From NCBI GenBank assembly GCA_024761205.1, contig JAMASS010000017.1, positions 1 to 64,000 on the forward strand: 64,000 bases of DNA. The letters are read 5' to 3'. The notes below the pieces were generated by a model. That model ran no database searches, was not told where the DNA came from, and worked only from the letters and a program-made list of their open reading frames with translations. Below, piece by piece: positions 17,831 to 25,315 of the stretch. The stretch's first letter is position 1. Each line of letters begins with the position of its first letter. A program made the position numbers and the translations under genes. Origin of the DNA: Limisphaerales bacterium. GTDB lineage: Bacteria; Verrucomicrobiota; Verrucomicrobiia; Limisphaerales; AAA164-E04.

Positions 17831-18448
17831 TTATTCCTCCATTCGGCGATTCATTGCTATCACACTGTGCCTCAATGACGTGTGATAGGCGACATCTGGT
17901 TCCAACCATGTTGTGTCGTTTGGGTCGAGTGAGATATGCAATGTGCTCGCCGTCCGTTCAATCCATTCTAACTTAGCCGCCCACCATTCCGAGTCTTCAA
18001 ATTCGGTCTCCACTTGGCGGGCCTGATGTTCGGCTTCCATCCGCTAGGCCATCAAATAGTCTGCGATGGACTGTAGTTTTCCGTGTTGAACATGTTGTCC
18101 TTGTTTGAGGCACGCATGGTCAATACCGTCTCCTTCAAGTCGTTCTTTTCGATGGTATTGAAAAGACAACCTTTGAAGTCCTCATCTCCAGGGTGCCATT
18201 GTGTCCCATCTTATCGCGGACTCGTGACTCCTTGGACTTCCTCGAGAAATTCCGATGACTCTATGAGCCTCTGGAGAATCGGAACTAGTCGATTCCGCAG
18301 AGCTAACCCGCCCACTGTTTGATTGTGTGCCAACAGCGTTCTCCAGAAGCTTGACCGTTCCGCCGAGCCAAAAAGCGCTGAGCAAGACCAACCCCACCGA
18401 AGCGGCAACAATGCCAAAGACTCTTTGCTTGGCGGGCATAAAACGCAT
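17831..18448 (-). pseudogene. frameshifted membrane-anchored hypothetical protein
   Basis: The N-terminal piece from 18448 reads MRFMPAKQRVFGIVAASVGL and continues as one membrane anchor. The next pieces, in other frames, read LQRLIESSEFLEEVQGVTSP, FKGCLFNTIEKNDLKETVLT and EAEHQARQVETEFEDSEWWA, ending RRMEE at 17831. The pieces are hydrophilic, charged and collinear, so one decayed gene is likely. I do not recognise the family. Confidence 0.45.
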
Positions 18449-18553
18449 CAGAGATTGATTGAAGATAGGTATTTAGGCAACGATGTTCTCGTAAGGATGT
18501 GGATCATGGATACAGTCTTCGTGTTGTTTATTGGCCTGGCTCAAGAATTTCAT

Positions 18554-18790
18554 CTATGCACCCCAAGCCTCCCGCAGAAACTCACCGTAACGTCGATCCA
18601 ACTCTCCTTGTGGCATTGTTGGCCGTGATGGAGCTTGTCCCATATCCGGTGGTGGTGTTTGCGGGCTGCCATTCGCAATATTGGTGCAATTTCTGGTGTG
18701 CCAGTCCCCAACAGACGTCACGGCCTTGCGGTTAGCACAGACTGTTTTGCAAGTATCAAGATGCCGTTGATAGCGCAGCATCGCCAGCAA
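18554..18790 (-). pseudogene. remnant of an unknown Cys-containing protein
   Basis: A 78-residue minus-strand frame reads LAMLRYQRHLDTCKTVCANR and ends RRYGEFLREAWGA at 18554, about 100 nt before the N-terminal piece of the next remnant. It reads like protein, but I see no known domain. It may be the preceding gene of the same decayed operon. Confidence 0.3.
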
Positions 18791-19154
18791 TCGTAATCTG
18801 CCGGATCAATGCGAGAATAGTCACAAATTTATACAACCAAGCTCGTCATAGCTTACGGTGATTATTGCGGTCAAGATAACCGGTTTCAACATCTTTGGTT
18901 CTTTGTTGAGTATTGAAAGCGTTTAGAAATGCATGCTGCGTCGACTTTTTTGGATAATTATAAAATATGTTAATATTATTATATAACGCAACATTCGTAT
19001 ATTGAGTAATTAAGGGGAGGAAGGCGACAATCTTCAATGCTGATTCCCTAGCGAGTGTGCGGCTGTTGGATTTGCGCAAATCTCTGATGGAAAGCAGCCG
19101 AACCCTTCTGCGGCCATTGAACAGTCCTGGGTTGTTGTTTGTAAATGTAGAGAC

Positions 19155-19231
19155 TGGTACACCGGGAGGGATTCGAACCCCCAACCCTCTGATCCGAAGT
19201 CAGATGCTCTATCCAATTGAGCTACCGGTGC
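19155..19231 (-). tRNA. tRNA-Arg(TCG), decodes CGA
   Basis: The minus strand reads GCACCGGTAGCTCAATTGGA at the 5' end. The anticodon arm is TCTGA-CTTCGGA-TCAGA (anticodon TCG), the T loop is GGTTCGAATCC, and the 3' CCA is encoded. All stems pair. It appears intact although it lies among pseudogenes, inside the DNA that interrupts the sulfatase. An AT-rich stretch lies downstream at about 18945-19010. Confidence 0.95.
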
Positions 19232-19366
19232 GTCGGTTGGGAGTGGAATGGTTAATGGTTGGAGCGGCTTCGTCAATGATGAACGGTGTCGGGTGGATGA
19301 CGAAGATCTTGAAGTTACCCAAGTCTCCCAAGGCAAGGACGAACTCCAATCTGGCTGGAAGTTGAT

Positions 19367-19427
19367 TTAGACAGGATTTGCCTGATGGCTTCTTATCCTG
19401 TGGACCCTGTTCATCCTGTCTGAACTT
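19367..19427. repeat. CAGGAT / ATCCTG-type degenerate tandem repeat
   Basis: The stretch contains CAGGAT, then TATCCTGT, ACCCTGTTCATCCTGTCTGA in quick succession with a 10-12 nt period. This matches the widely scattered 'GATGAACAGGATTTACAGGAT' class of intergenic repeats (family knowledge). No function is known. Confidence 0.5.
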
Positions 19428-19454
19428 TTTTCGAACTCTGGGCTGAGGCTTTAC

Positions 19455-19632
19455 CGTGCTGGGGCGGGTTGGAGGCGGTAGTAGCGTTCGAATTCGCGCC
19501 AGGGACGACTAGGAGAGGGTTGGCTTGGGCTTCGATCGCCGTCCAATGGGTGAAGTCAGTCGAGCTTTCGATGATGAAGTTGCCGGCGTCAACGGGGCTT
19601 ACAGCGCGCGGTTTTGCGGGGCGTTCAGCCAA
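19455..19632 (-). pseudogene. tail of a secreted protein with C-terminal beta module
   Basis: The minus strand reads AGNFIIESSTDFTHWTAIEA, then in a shifted frame EFERYYRLQPAPAR followed by a stop near 19453. This is the usual ending of many verrucomicrobial secreted proteins (ESSTDL..W... RFYRL). The rest of the gene is missing. Confidence 0.5.
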
Positions 19633-19680
19633 GGGCTTGCCGTTGCCGTGGCGTTGCTATGCCAGATTTTTGAAGCGTCG

Positions 19681-19740
19681 CCAGCGTGCCGGCAATTTTG
19701 TGTCTTGAGCCTGAACGCCGGATACCGGTTCAAAGGTTCC
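19681..19740 (-). repeat. dispersed repeat, right copy of inverted pair
   Basis: Reverse complement of 16903-16962 at about 85% identity. Its outer end, read on the minus strand as GGAACCTTTGAACCGG, resembles the terminal repeat of the 250-bp element. Directly to its right the sulfatase reading resumes, after TTGG, which may be a mutated copy of the TTAG flank at 16510-16513. Confidence 0.65.
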
Positions 19741-20132
19741 TTGGCAATCTGGATTGGTATCCGACTATTTTTGGATATCGCCGAGATTCCGCTCCCTCGG
19801 AACACGGTCATTCGCAGGAGGAGTTTTCTGCCGCTATTGATGGCGTCTCGATTCCCGGTTGGGATAACGGATTCTGTGCGGAGTATTCGACGAAACAGCA
19901 ATCGCATATATACATAGGGACGTACTGAATGCCCCAATGGAAGTTGGTTCGAGACTTCATGAATCCGAAGCGAGATAATTTCTATCATCTGGCGGATTTG
20001 CTGGAGGCGCGGAATTTGTTGAGTGCTCCGTTGTCGTCAGAGGCGAAGTTGGTGGTGGTGAAGTTCTCGGCGGTCATTTTCTCGAAAATGGAGGCGGTAG
20101 GTGATTCTGTTCTGGATGTTGCGCGTCGTTAA
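19741..20132 (+). pseudogene. sulfatase C-terminal part, broken
   Basis: The reading resumes with NLDWYPTIFG at about 19745, the next expected residues after the VTETI that ends at 16511. Another frame gives FLDIAEIPLPRNTVIRRRSF, and a third WDNGFCAEYSTKQQSHIYIG. After a TGA at 19926 the same frame continues MPQWKLVRDFMNPKRDNFYH and EARNLL, ending at 20132. These match the C-terminal region of sulfatases (WKLVRDF..RDEFYDLA.D..E..NL). One stop and at least one frameshift break it. Confidence 0.8.
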
Positions 20133-20326
20133 GGTGCATCTCATTTTGATCTGAGACGGTTGTCGGCATGGGAAAGCGGTGATCCTTCGCCGTTTTAGAT
20201 TTTCCATGATCGACAGATCACTTTGATCGAACGCTCGTTTTTCACCGTCTGCCTCATTGAGGTTTCCTGACACGGGTGCGACGTCGGCTCTTGAAGCCAA
20301 TAGGCTGTCTTGCTAGCGTCCGGTGC

Positions 20327-21292
20327 ATGCGAATTCTTTCGGGAATCCAGCCTTCTGGCGCGCTTCATCTGGGGAACTATTTTGGGATGATGCGCCCGGC
20401 GATTGAGCTGCAAGAGCAGGGTGAAGCCTTTTATTTTATTGCGGATTACCATTCGATGACGTCCGTATTCGGGGCTGAGCAACGGCGGAAGAATATTTTG
20501 GATGTTGCCTTGGATTTTTTGGCATGCGAACTGAACCCCAAGCGGTGCGTGTTCTTTAAGCAATCTGATGTGCCAGAGCATACGGAGTTGATGTGGCTTT
20601 TGGCCTCCGTTACTCCAATGGGCCTGCTTGAGCGTTGCCATAGCTACAAGGATAAGCTGGCCCGCGGGTTATCACCGAATCATGGGCTCTTTGCGTATCC
20701 GGTGCTGATGGCTGCCGATATCTTGATCTATGATTCGAATGTAGTTCCGGTGGGGAAAGATCAAAAACAACACATCGAAGTGACCCGCGACGTGGCAATC
20801 AAGTTCAACCAACTTTACGGGGAGTGCTTTGTTATTCCGGAACCGCAAATTCGGGAAGAGGCCGCAGTCGTGCCGGGCATTGACGGTCAGAAAATGAGCA
20901 AGAGCTACGGCAACACGATTGAAATCTTTGGCGAGAAGAAACCGCTCAAAAAGCGGATCATGGGGCTGGTGATGGACAGCCGTCCCATGGAAGAACCCAA
21001 ACCGGATGCCGACAAGAACATCGCTGTGCAACTGTTAAAGCTTGTCGCGCCGCCAGAGGTGGCGCAGGAATGTGAGGATCATCTGCGCGCTGGCGGTTAC
21101 GGCTATGGAGCGCTAAAGAAGGCACTCTTCGAACAATATTGGGAATATTTTCGCCCGATGCGGGACAAACGGGCTGACCTCGCGAACAACCTTGATTACG
21201 TTCACGGCGTTTTGAACGAAGGCGCGGAAAAGGCGCGAAACGTGGCGCGTCCCGTGTTGCAGCGAGCTCGCGCGGCCTGCGGGTTGGAGTAA
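20327..21292 (+). CDS. trpS: tryptophanyl-tRNA synthetase
   Basis: Class I synthetase that charges tRNA-Trp in the cytoplasm. From the ATG at 20327 the product is 321 residues and begins MRILSGIQPSGALHLGNYFG, with the HIGH-type motif PSGALHLGN. GIDGQKMSKSYGN contains the KMSKS motif. PVLMAADILIYDSNVVPVGK is the tryptophan-binding region typical of TrpRS. Length is normal. The in-frame extension to 20276 is not conserved. It is an intact essential gene between two decayed regions, with no operon partner. Confidence 0.95.
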   Translation: MRILSGIQPSGALHLGNYFGMMRPAIELQEQGEAFYFIADYHSMTSVFGAEQRRKNILDVALDFLACELNPKRCVFFKQSDVPEHTELMWLLASVTPMGLLERCHSYKDKLARGLSPNHGLFAYPVLMAADILIYDSNVVPVGKDQKQHIEVTRDVAIKFNQLYGECFVIPEPQIREEAAVVPGIDGQKMSKSYGNTIEIFGEKKPLKKRIMGLVMDSRPMEEPKPDADKNIAVQLLKLVAPPEVAQECEDHLRAGGYGYGALKKALFEQYWEYFRPMRDKRADLANNLDYVHGVLNEGAEKARNVARPVLQRARAACGLE

Positions 21293-21318
21293 CTAGCCAC
21301 TTTGGGTTCGAGAGATTC

Positions 21319-22070
21319 TCAGTGCTTTAACAGATGTTTTGGTTTGACGATGCCAATGGGGGTGATGCGGGTGATGAGACCCGGAGGCGTCACATCAAAG
21401 CCCGGATTCAACGATTGGCTCGTGGGGTTGGCTACCCAAGCGTAGGTCCGTTTGCCGGTGCGAGTGACTCCCTAGCGTTGCAGACCTCTGCGTCGCCGCG
21501 ATTTTTAATGAGAATATCTGTCCTGTGTTTCAGGTCCCAATCAAGTGTTGACAGAGGAGTAGCCACATAGAATGGAATCTGCTGATTTTGTTGGCCACCT
21601 CACCCGTCCGAGAGTTCGATCGCTTCCGACGATAACTAGGTACACCATCCCGCCCGCATTGCATCAGGTGTTCCGTTGTGTTGTCGGCAATTACCTGGTG
21701 TGAAATGTTTTTTTGAGCCGGTTCTCATGCGGTGAGCGAGGCTCCTTGGGAGCGCGATCGAGTCTCATCGCAGTAAGCGTGAAAGTGTTTTCCGAGTTCT
21801 TGTATGGCATACATCGGAGCGATCGCAGTGCCATAGTTGACGAATGCCAGCTAGCCCGCGCAGTGGGTAAGGATGCGACTGCCCTCTTTGAATCAGTTTC
21901 GCTCCTTGAGCGACACTCCGCGATATTCGATTGAGCAAAGGTGTGTGCTAAATGTAAGGCTGTGGATTTCTTGCGTTCGATGTCAGGCTGTTTTACCAGC
22001 TCGCACGCCGAATCCAATTCATCGTGTTGACGGGATCAACCGCTGTTGATCGGGCAGCGGTCAGTGTTTT
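21319..22070 (-). pseudogene. mtnA: methylthioribose-1-phosphate isomerase, broken
   Basis: Collinear minus-strand fragments match MtnA: STAVDPVNTMNWI, ILTHCAG, NYGTAIAPMYAIQELGKHFH, AYCDETRSRSQGASLTA (then a stop), HQVIADNTTEHLMQ, IVGSDRTLGR, GEVANKIS, IPFYVATPLSTLDWDLKHRT and NPGFDVTPPGLITRITPIGI, ending at 21319. DETRPRLQGARLTA and NPAFDVTP are family hallmarks. Several frameshifts and stops are present and the N-terminal quarter is missing. Intact MtnA isomerises methylthioribose-1-phosphate to methylthioribulose-1-phosphate in methionine salvage, so that pathway is probably lost unless another copy exists. Confidence 0.82.
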
Positions 22071-22168
22071 GTAGACTTGGCGTTCGTGTCGATTGAAGGC
22101 GGCTTTGCGGTTGCTGATGTGCTCGCGTCTCGGTGGTTTATGCGATTCGAAAGGCGTCCGACGATGGA

Positions 22169-22791
22169 TCAAGCACCATTGCTCTCATCCTCATCTTCAT
22201 CATCGGGTTTTCCTTCAAAGGTGTATTCTGAAACTCCTTTGAACAACCCGTTACTTGGATTTCGGTTCAATCGTTGTGAGTCCGATGACATCGGCAATTC
22301 AACGGCATCTTTATAATCGCTTATCCCTCCACTAAAGATGATCTCAAAAAGCAACAAGAAAGGAATATCCGGATTGCTGGAAGGGATGATGACGCCCTGG
22401 TAGGTGTTGTTTAGACTATCGCCTTTTTTATCCGTTGGTTCGAGTATGCCCGTCCCAGGCAATCCCTTCGGAGATATCCAGAGCGGTAAATGCGAAAAAG
22501 TGTTGTGAAGAGTAAAGCTGGTTTGGTCAGTACCTCTGACTCTGCCTGTGCTGTGGATGATTGTCGTGAAGGCGTGGTATTCGGATCGTAAGCGGCGTTG
22601 GAGAACTCGGTGGTGAACTTGGCCTTTAACTTCTTTGGTTTCGGCCACGTTTCCGTGCTTGACCAAAGCAAGATAGTATTAATGGTCGCGAATAGGATTT
22701 TGTGTAGGTTTATTGTATTTACTACACTATAGTTATCGGTTTTGGTTTGGGTGTGTCGAAGAATATTGTGACGCAGTGTAGAATGATGCAT
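22169..22791 (-). pseudogene. hypothetical protein, probably frameshifted
   Basis: Two overlapping minus-strand frames each look protein-like over part of their length. The upstream one reads WPKPKKLKAKFTTEFSNAAY. The downstream one runs through FTLHNTFSHLPLWISPKGLP and FLLLFEIIFSGGISDY to an acidic tail (DDEDEDE) ending at 22169. One frameshift near 22560 would join them into about 190 residues. The first frame also has a possible N-terminal membrane anchor. Family not recognised. Confidence 0.35.
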
Positions 22792-22877
22792 GCAATTGGT
22801 GGGAACTCAACTTTTCTTGAAGGATTTTTGACTTTGGGGTCTATTGGGGTGTCTTAATTCTCCGTTTCTGACGAGTG

Positions 22878-23921
22878 ATGTCTGATATAAGAATGCCTAA
22901 AAAGTGCTTCGTGACAGGTGCATCGGGGTTTTTGGGCTCAAACCTCGTTCACGAGCTGTTGGGGCGAGGGCATGAGGTCAAGGGGTTCGTTCGAGAGAAT
23001 AGTGATTTGAGGGGGCTGGAGGCAAGTGATTGCCAATTGGTCACCGGTTCGTTGGCGAACACCGAGGCCTTGAAGGCCGGATTGTCCGGGTGCGATTGGG
23101 TATTTCACGTTGCGGCTAGCTATCGTCTTTGGTTGCCGGACTATGCGCCGATGTATGAGGCCAACGTGGAGGGCACGCGGAACTTGATAACGGTGGCTTC
23201 GGCGGCGGGTTGCGAGAAAGTCCTCTACACCAGCACTGTTGGCTGCATTGGATTGCCCACGCGGAAGAATGGTTTTGCGCCCACGGACGAGAACTCACCT
23301 CTCGTCGAGCGGCAACTGACCAATCACTACAAGCGTTCCAAATGGCAGGCGGAACTTATGGCACGCCAGATGGCAGACGAGGGACACCCAGTTGTTATCG
23401 TCAATCCTAGCACCCCCATCGGTCCGAGGGACGCGAAGCCAACACCAACTGGAAAAATGATTGTTGATTTCTTGAACCGGCAAATGCCGGCGTATCTCGA
23501 TACCGGCTTGAACTGGGTGCATGTTCGGGACGTGGCGCTCGGACACATTTTGGCGGCGGAGAAGGGCCGAATCGGCGAGCGATATATTCTTGGGAATCAG
23601 GAAGGCAATCTGACGATGTTAGAGGCGTTGCAGGTCCTGGCGGAGATTACTGGATTATCTGCCCCTAGAATGAGGGTTCCTTACTCCGTCGCTTGGGCTG
23701 CCGCCGTAGTCAACGAGGGAATCGCTAAACTCACGAAGCGGCCGCCGAAAGCACCGCTGGGAGGGGTTCGGATGGCAAAGTATAAGATGTGGTTTGATCC
23801 CTCGAAGGCCGTTCGTGAACTAGGGATGCCGCAGACGCCGGTTCGGACGGCATTTGCAGATGCCGTGGACTGGTTCTGCGAGAACGGTTACGCGAGGATT
23901 TCGGAAATCAAACGACCGTGA
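22878..23921 (+). CDS. NAD-dependent epimerase/dehydratase, HpnA-like
   Basis: An extended short-chain dehydrogenase of 347 residues. The N-terminal Rossmann motif is VTGASGFLGSN. The catalytic pattern is TSTVGCIGLP followed by HYKRSKWQAE (Y-x-x-x-K). The N-terminal half (FVRENSDLRGLE, VFHVAASYRLWLPDYAPMYE, ANVEGTRNL) is close to the hopanoid-associated sugar epimerase HpnA. No other hopanoid gene is nearby, so a sugar-nucleotide or dihydroflavonol-reductase-like substrate is also possible. Starts at GTG 22875 and ATG 22893 are alternatives. The 3' end overlaps the convergent DUF1501 gene by 34 nt. Confidence 0.85.
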   Translation: MSDIRMPKKCFVTGASGFLGSNLVHELLGRGHEVKGFVRENSDLRGLEASDCQLVTGSLANTEALKAGLSGCDWVFHVAASYRLWLPDYAPMYEANVEGTRNLITVASAAGCEKVLYTSTVGCIGLPTRKNGFAPTDENSPLVERQLTNHYKRSKWQAELMARQMADEGHPVVIVNPSTPIGPRDAKPTPTGKMIVDFLNRQMPAYLDTGLNWVHVRDVALGHILAAEKGRIGERYILGNQEGNLTMLEALQVLAEITGLSAPRMRVPYSVAWAAAVVNEGIAKLTKRPPKAPLGGVRMAKYKMWFDPSKAVRELGMPQTPVRTAFADAVDWFCENGYARISEIKRP

Positions 23922-25315
23922 ACGTCGGTGAGCCGCCGTTCAATGCCGTTGTGGTAGAAGGTGAGCTTGGTGTGGTCAATTCCCAGGATGTTCAGAACCG
24001 TGGCGTAGAAATCGTAGATGGAGGTGATATTCTCAACCGAGCGGCGACCGAAATCATCCGTCGCACCATAGCTGACGCCACTCTTGACGCCTGCGCCGAG
24101 CATCCAGAGGGTGAAGGCGTCCGGATTGTGATCTCGTCCGGCCGTACCCTCCTGATGGGTAGGCATGCGCCCGAACTCCGAGGTCCAAATAATCAAGGTG
24201 TCACCTAGCAGGCCGCGGGTCTTGAGGTCGGTGATGAGGGCGGCGGACGGTTGATCGAGAATGGGACAATGGCGTTCGTAGTCGGCCTTCAATTTCTTGT
24301 GCGCATCCCAATTCAAAAGACCGTCGACTCCGGAAGCGCGGGAGCCGCAGTAGAGGGTCACGAAGCGCACACCGCGTTCGAGAAGACGGCGCGCTAGCAG
24401 GCAGTTCTTCGCATAGGCGGCCTTGAGTGGGTTCGGATCTTCCGTGCCATAAAGTTTCCGGGTGGCGGCGGATTCGGAGCCGAAGTCAGTGGCTTCGGGA
24501 GCGGAGAGTTGCATGCGGCCGGCGAGTTCGTAGGCAGCGATGCGGGCATTGAGGTCCGACAAGCCGGGCGTGGTCGCTTCATGGCGTCGATTCATCTTGG
24601 TGAGGAATTCGCGGTATGCCTGCTCCGCTTGGTGTGAGATGGTAGCTGGACGATTGAGATTTCGGATCGACCGTTGGGCGTTGAGCGACACGCCTTGATG
24701 TTCTGCCGGGAGAAAGCCTGAGGACCAATTCGCCTTGCCGGAGGGCGGTTCGCCTCGGCTATCTGGGATGGAGACATAAGCGGGAAGATTCGCATTGGTG
24801 GAACCGAGAGCATAGCTGATCCAAGCGCCGTTAGCCGGAAAACCCTCTGCGGTAAAGCCCGTGTTCATGAAGATGCATCCCGGGCCGTGGGTGTTAGTCT
24901 TGGACGTCATGGAGTGAATGAACGCCATATTGTCAACGTGCGACGCGAGATGGGGAAGCATTTCCGTGATCATTTTACCGCTTTGGCCGGCGGGCCGGAA
25001 GGCCCAGGGGCTCTTCATCAGATTTCCATTTTTTCCTTGGAAGGAAAGGAACGCTTCTTCACCGGGCAGTGGTGTTCCGTGATGGCGTTCCAGCGCTGGC
25101 TTGTGGTCCCAGGTATCGACGTGTGAGACGGCTCCCGGGCAAAAGACCTGCAGCACCCGTTTGGCTCTGGCTTTGTGATGTCCTTGCCGTTTTGACGCTT
25201 GAAGTGCCGGCTTGGCGAGTAGCGTGGTGAGTGCGATTCCGGCGAGGCCATGGCTGAGGCCGCCTAAAAATTCCCGCCGATCGACGAGGCAATTATTGGA
25301 GGTAAATGAATTCAT
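23888..25315 (-). CDS. DUF1501 (sulfatase-like) exported protein
   Basis: A 475-residue protein of the alkaline-phosphatase fold. It begins with a twin-arginine-like leader containing DRREFLGGLSHGLAG, so folded export is likely. Core motifs include GAVSHVDTWDHKP, HGPGCIFMNTGF and ETWTSEFG-type TSEFGRMPTHQEG, then AGRDHNPDAF with metal-binding residues and GVKSGVSYGATDDFG. DUF1501 genes are regularly paired with DUF1549/DUF1553 cytochromes in Planctomycetes and Verrucomicrobia. Here the pair overlaps by 23 nt. The biochemical role of the pair is not settled; polysaccharide breakdown is often proposed. The gene is intact. Confidence 0.88.
   Translation of the reverse strand: MNSFTSNNCLVDRREFLGGLSHGLAGIALTTLLAKPALQASKRQGHHKARAKRVLQVFCPGAVSHVDTWDHKPALERHHGTPLPGEEAFLSFQGKNGNLMKSPWAFRPAGQSGKMITEMLPHLASHVDNMAFIHSMTSKTNTHGPGCIFMNTGFTAEGFPANGAWISYALGSTNANLPAYVSIPDSRGEPPSGKANWSSGFLPAEHQGVSLNAQRSIRNLNRPATISHQAEQAYREFLTKMNRRHEATTPGLSDLNARIAAYELAGRMQLSAPEATDFGSESAATRKLYGTEDPNPLKAAYAKNCLLARRLLERGVRFVTLYCGSRASGVDGLLNWDAHKKLKADYERHCPILDQPSAALITDLKTRGLLGDTLIIWTSEFGRMPTHQEGTAGRDHNPDAFTLWMLGAGVKSGVSYGATDDFGRRSVENITSIYDFYATVLNILGIDHTKLTFYHNGIERRLTDVHGRLISEILA

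Noticed and set aside
19057-19365. 102-codon plus-strand frame containing GIRTPNPLIRSQMLYPIELP
   Set aside because: This is the well-known artefact of translating the antisense of a tRNA gene (here tRNA-Arg).
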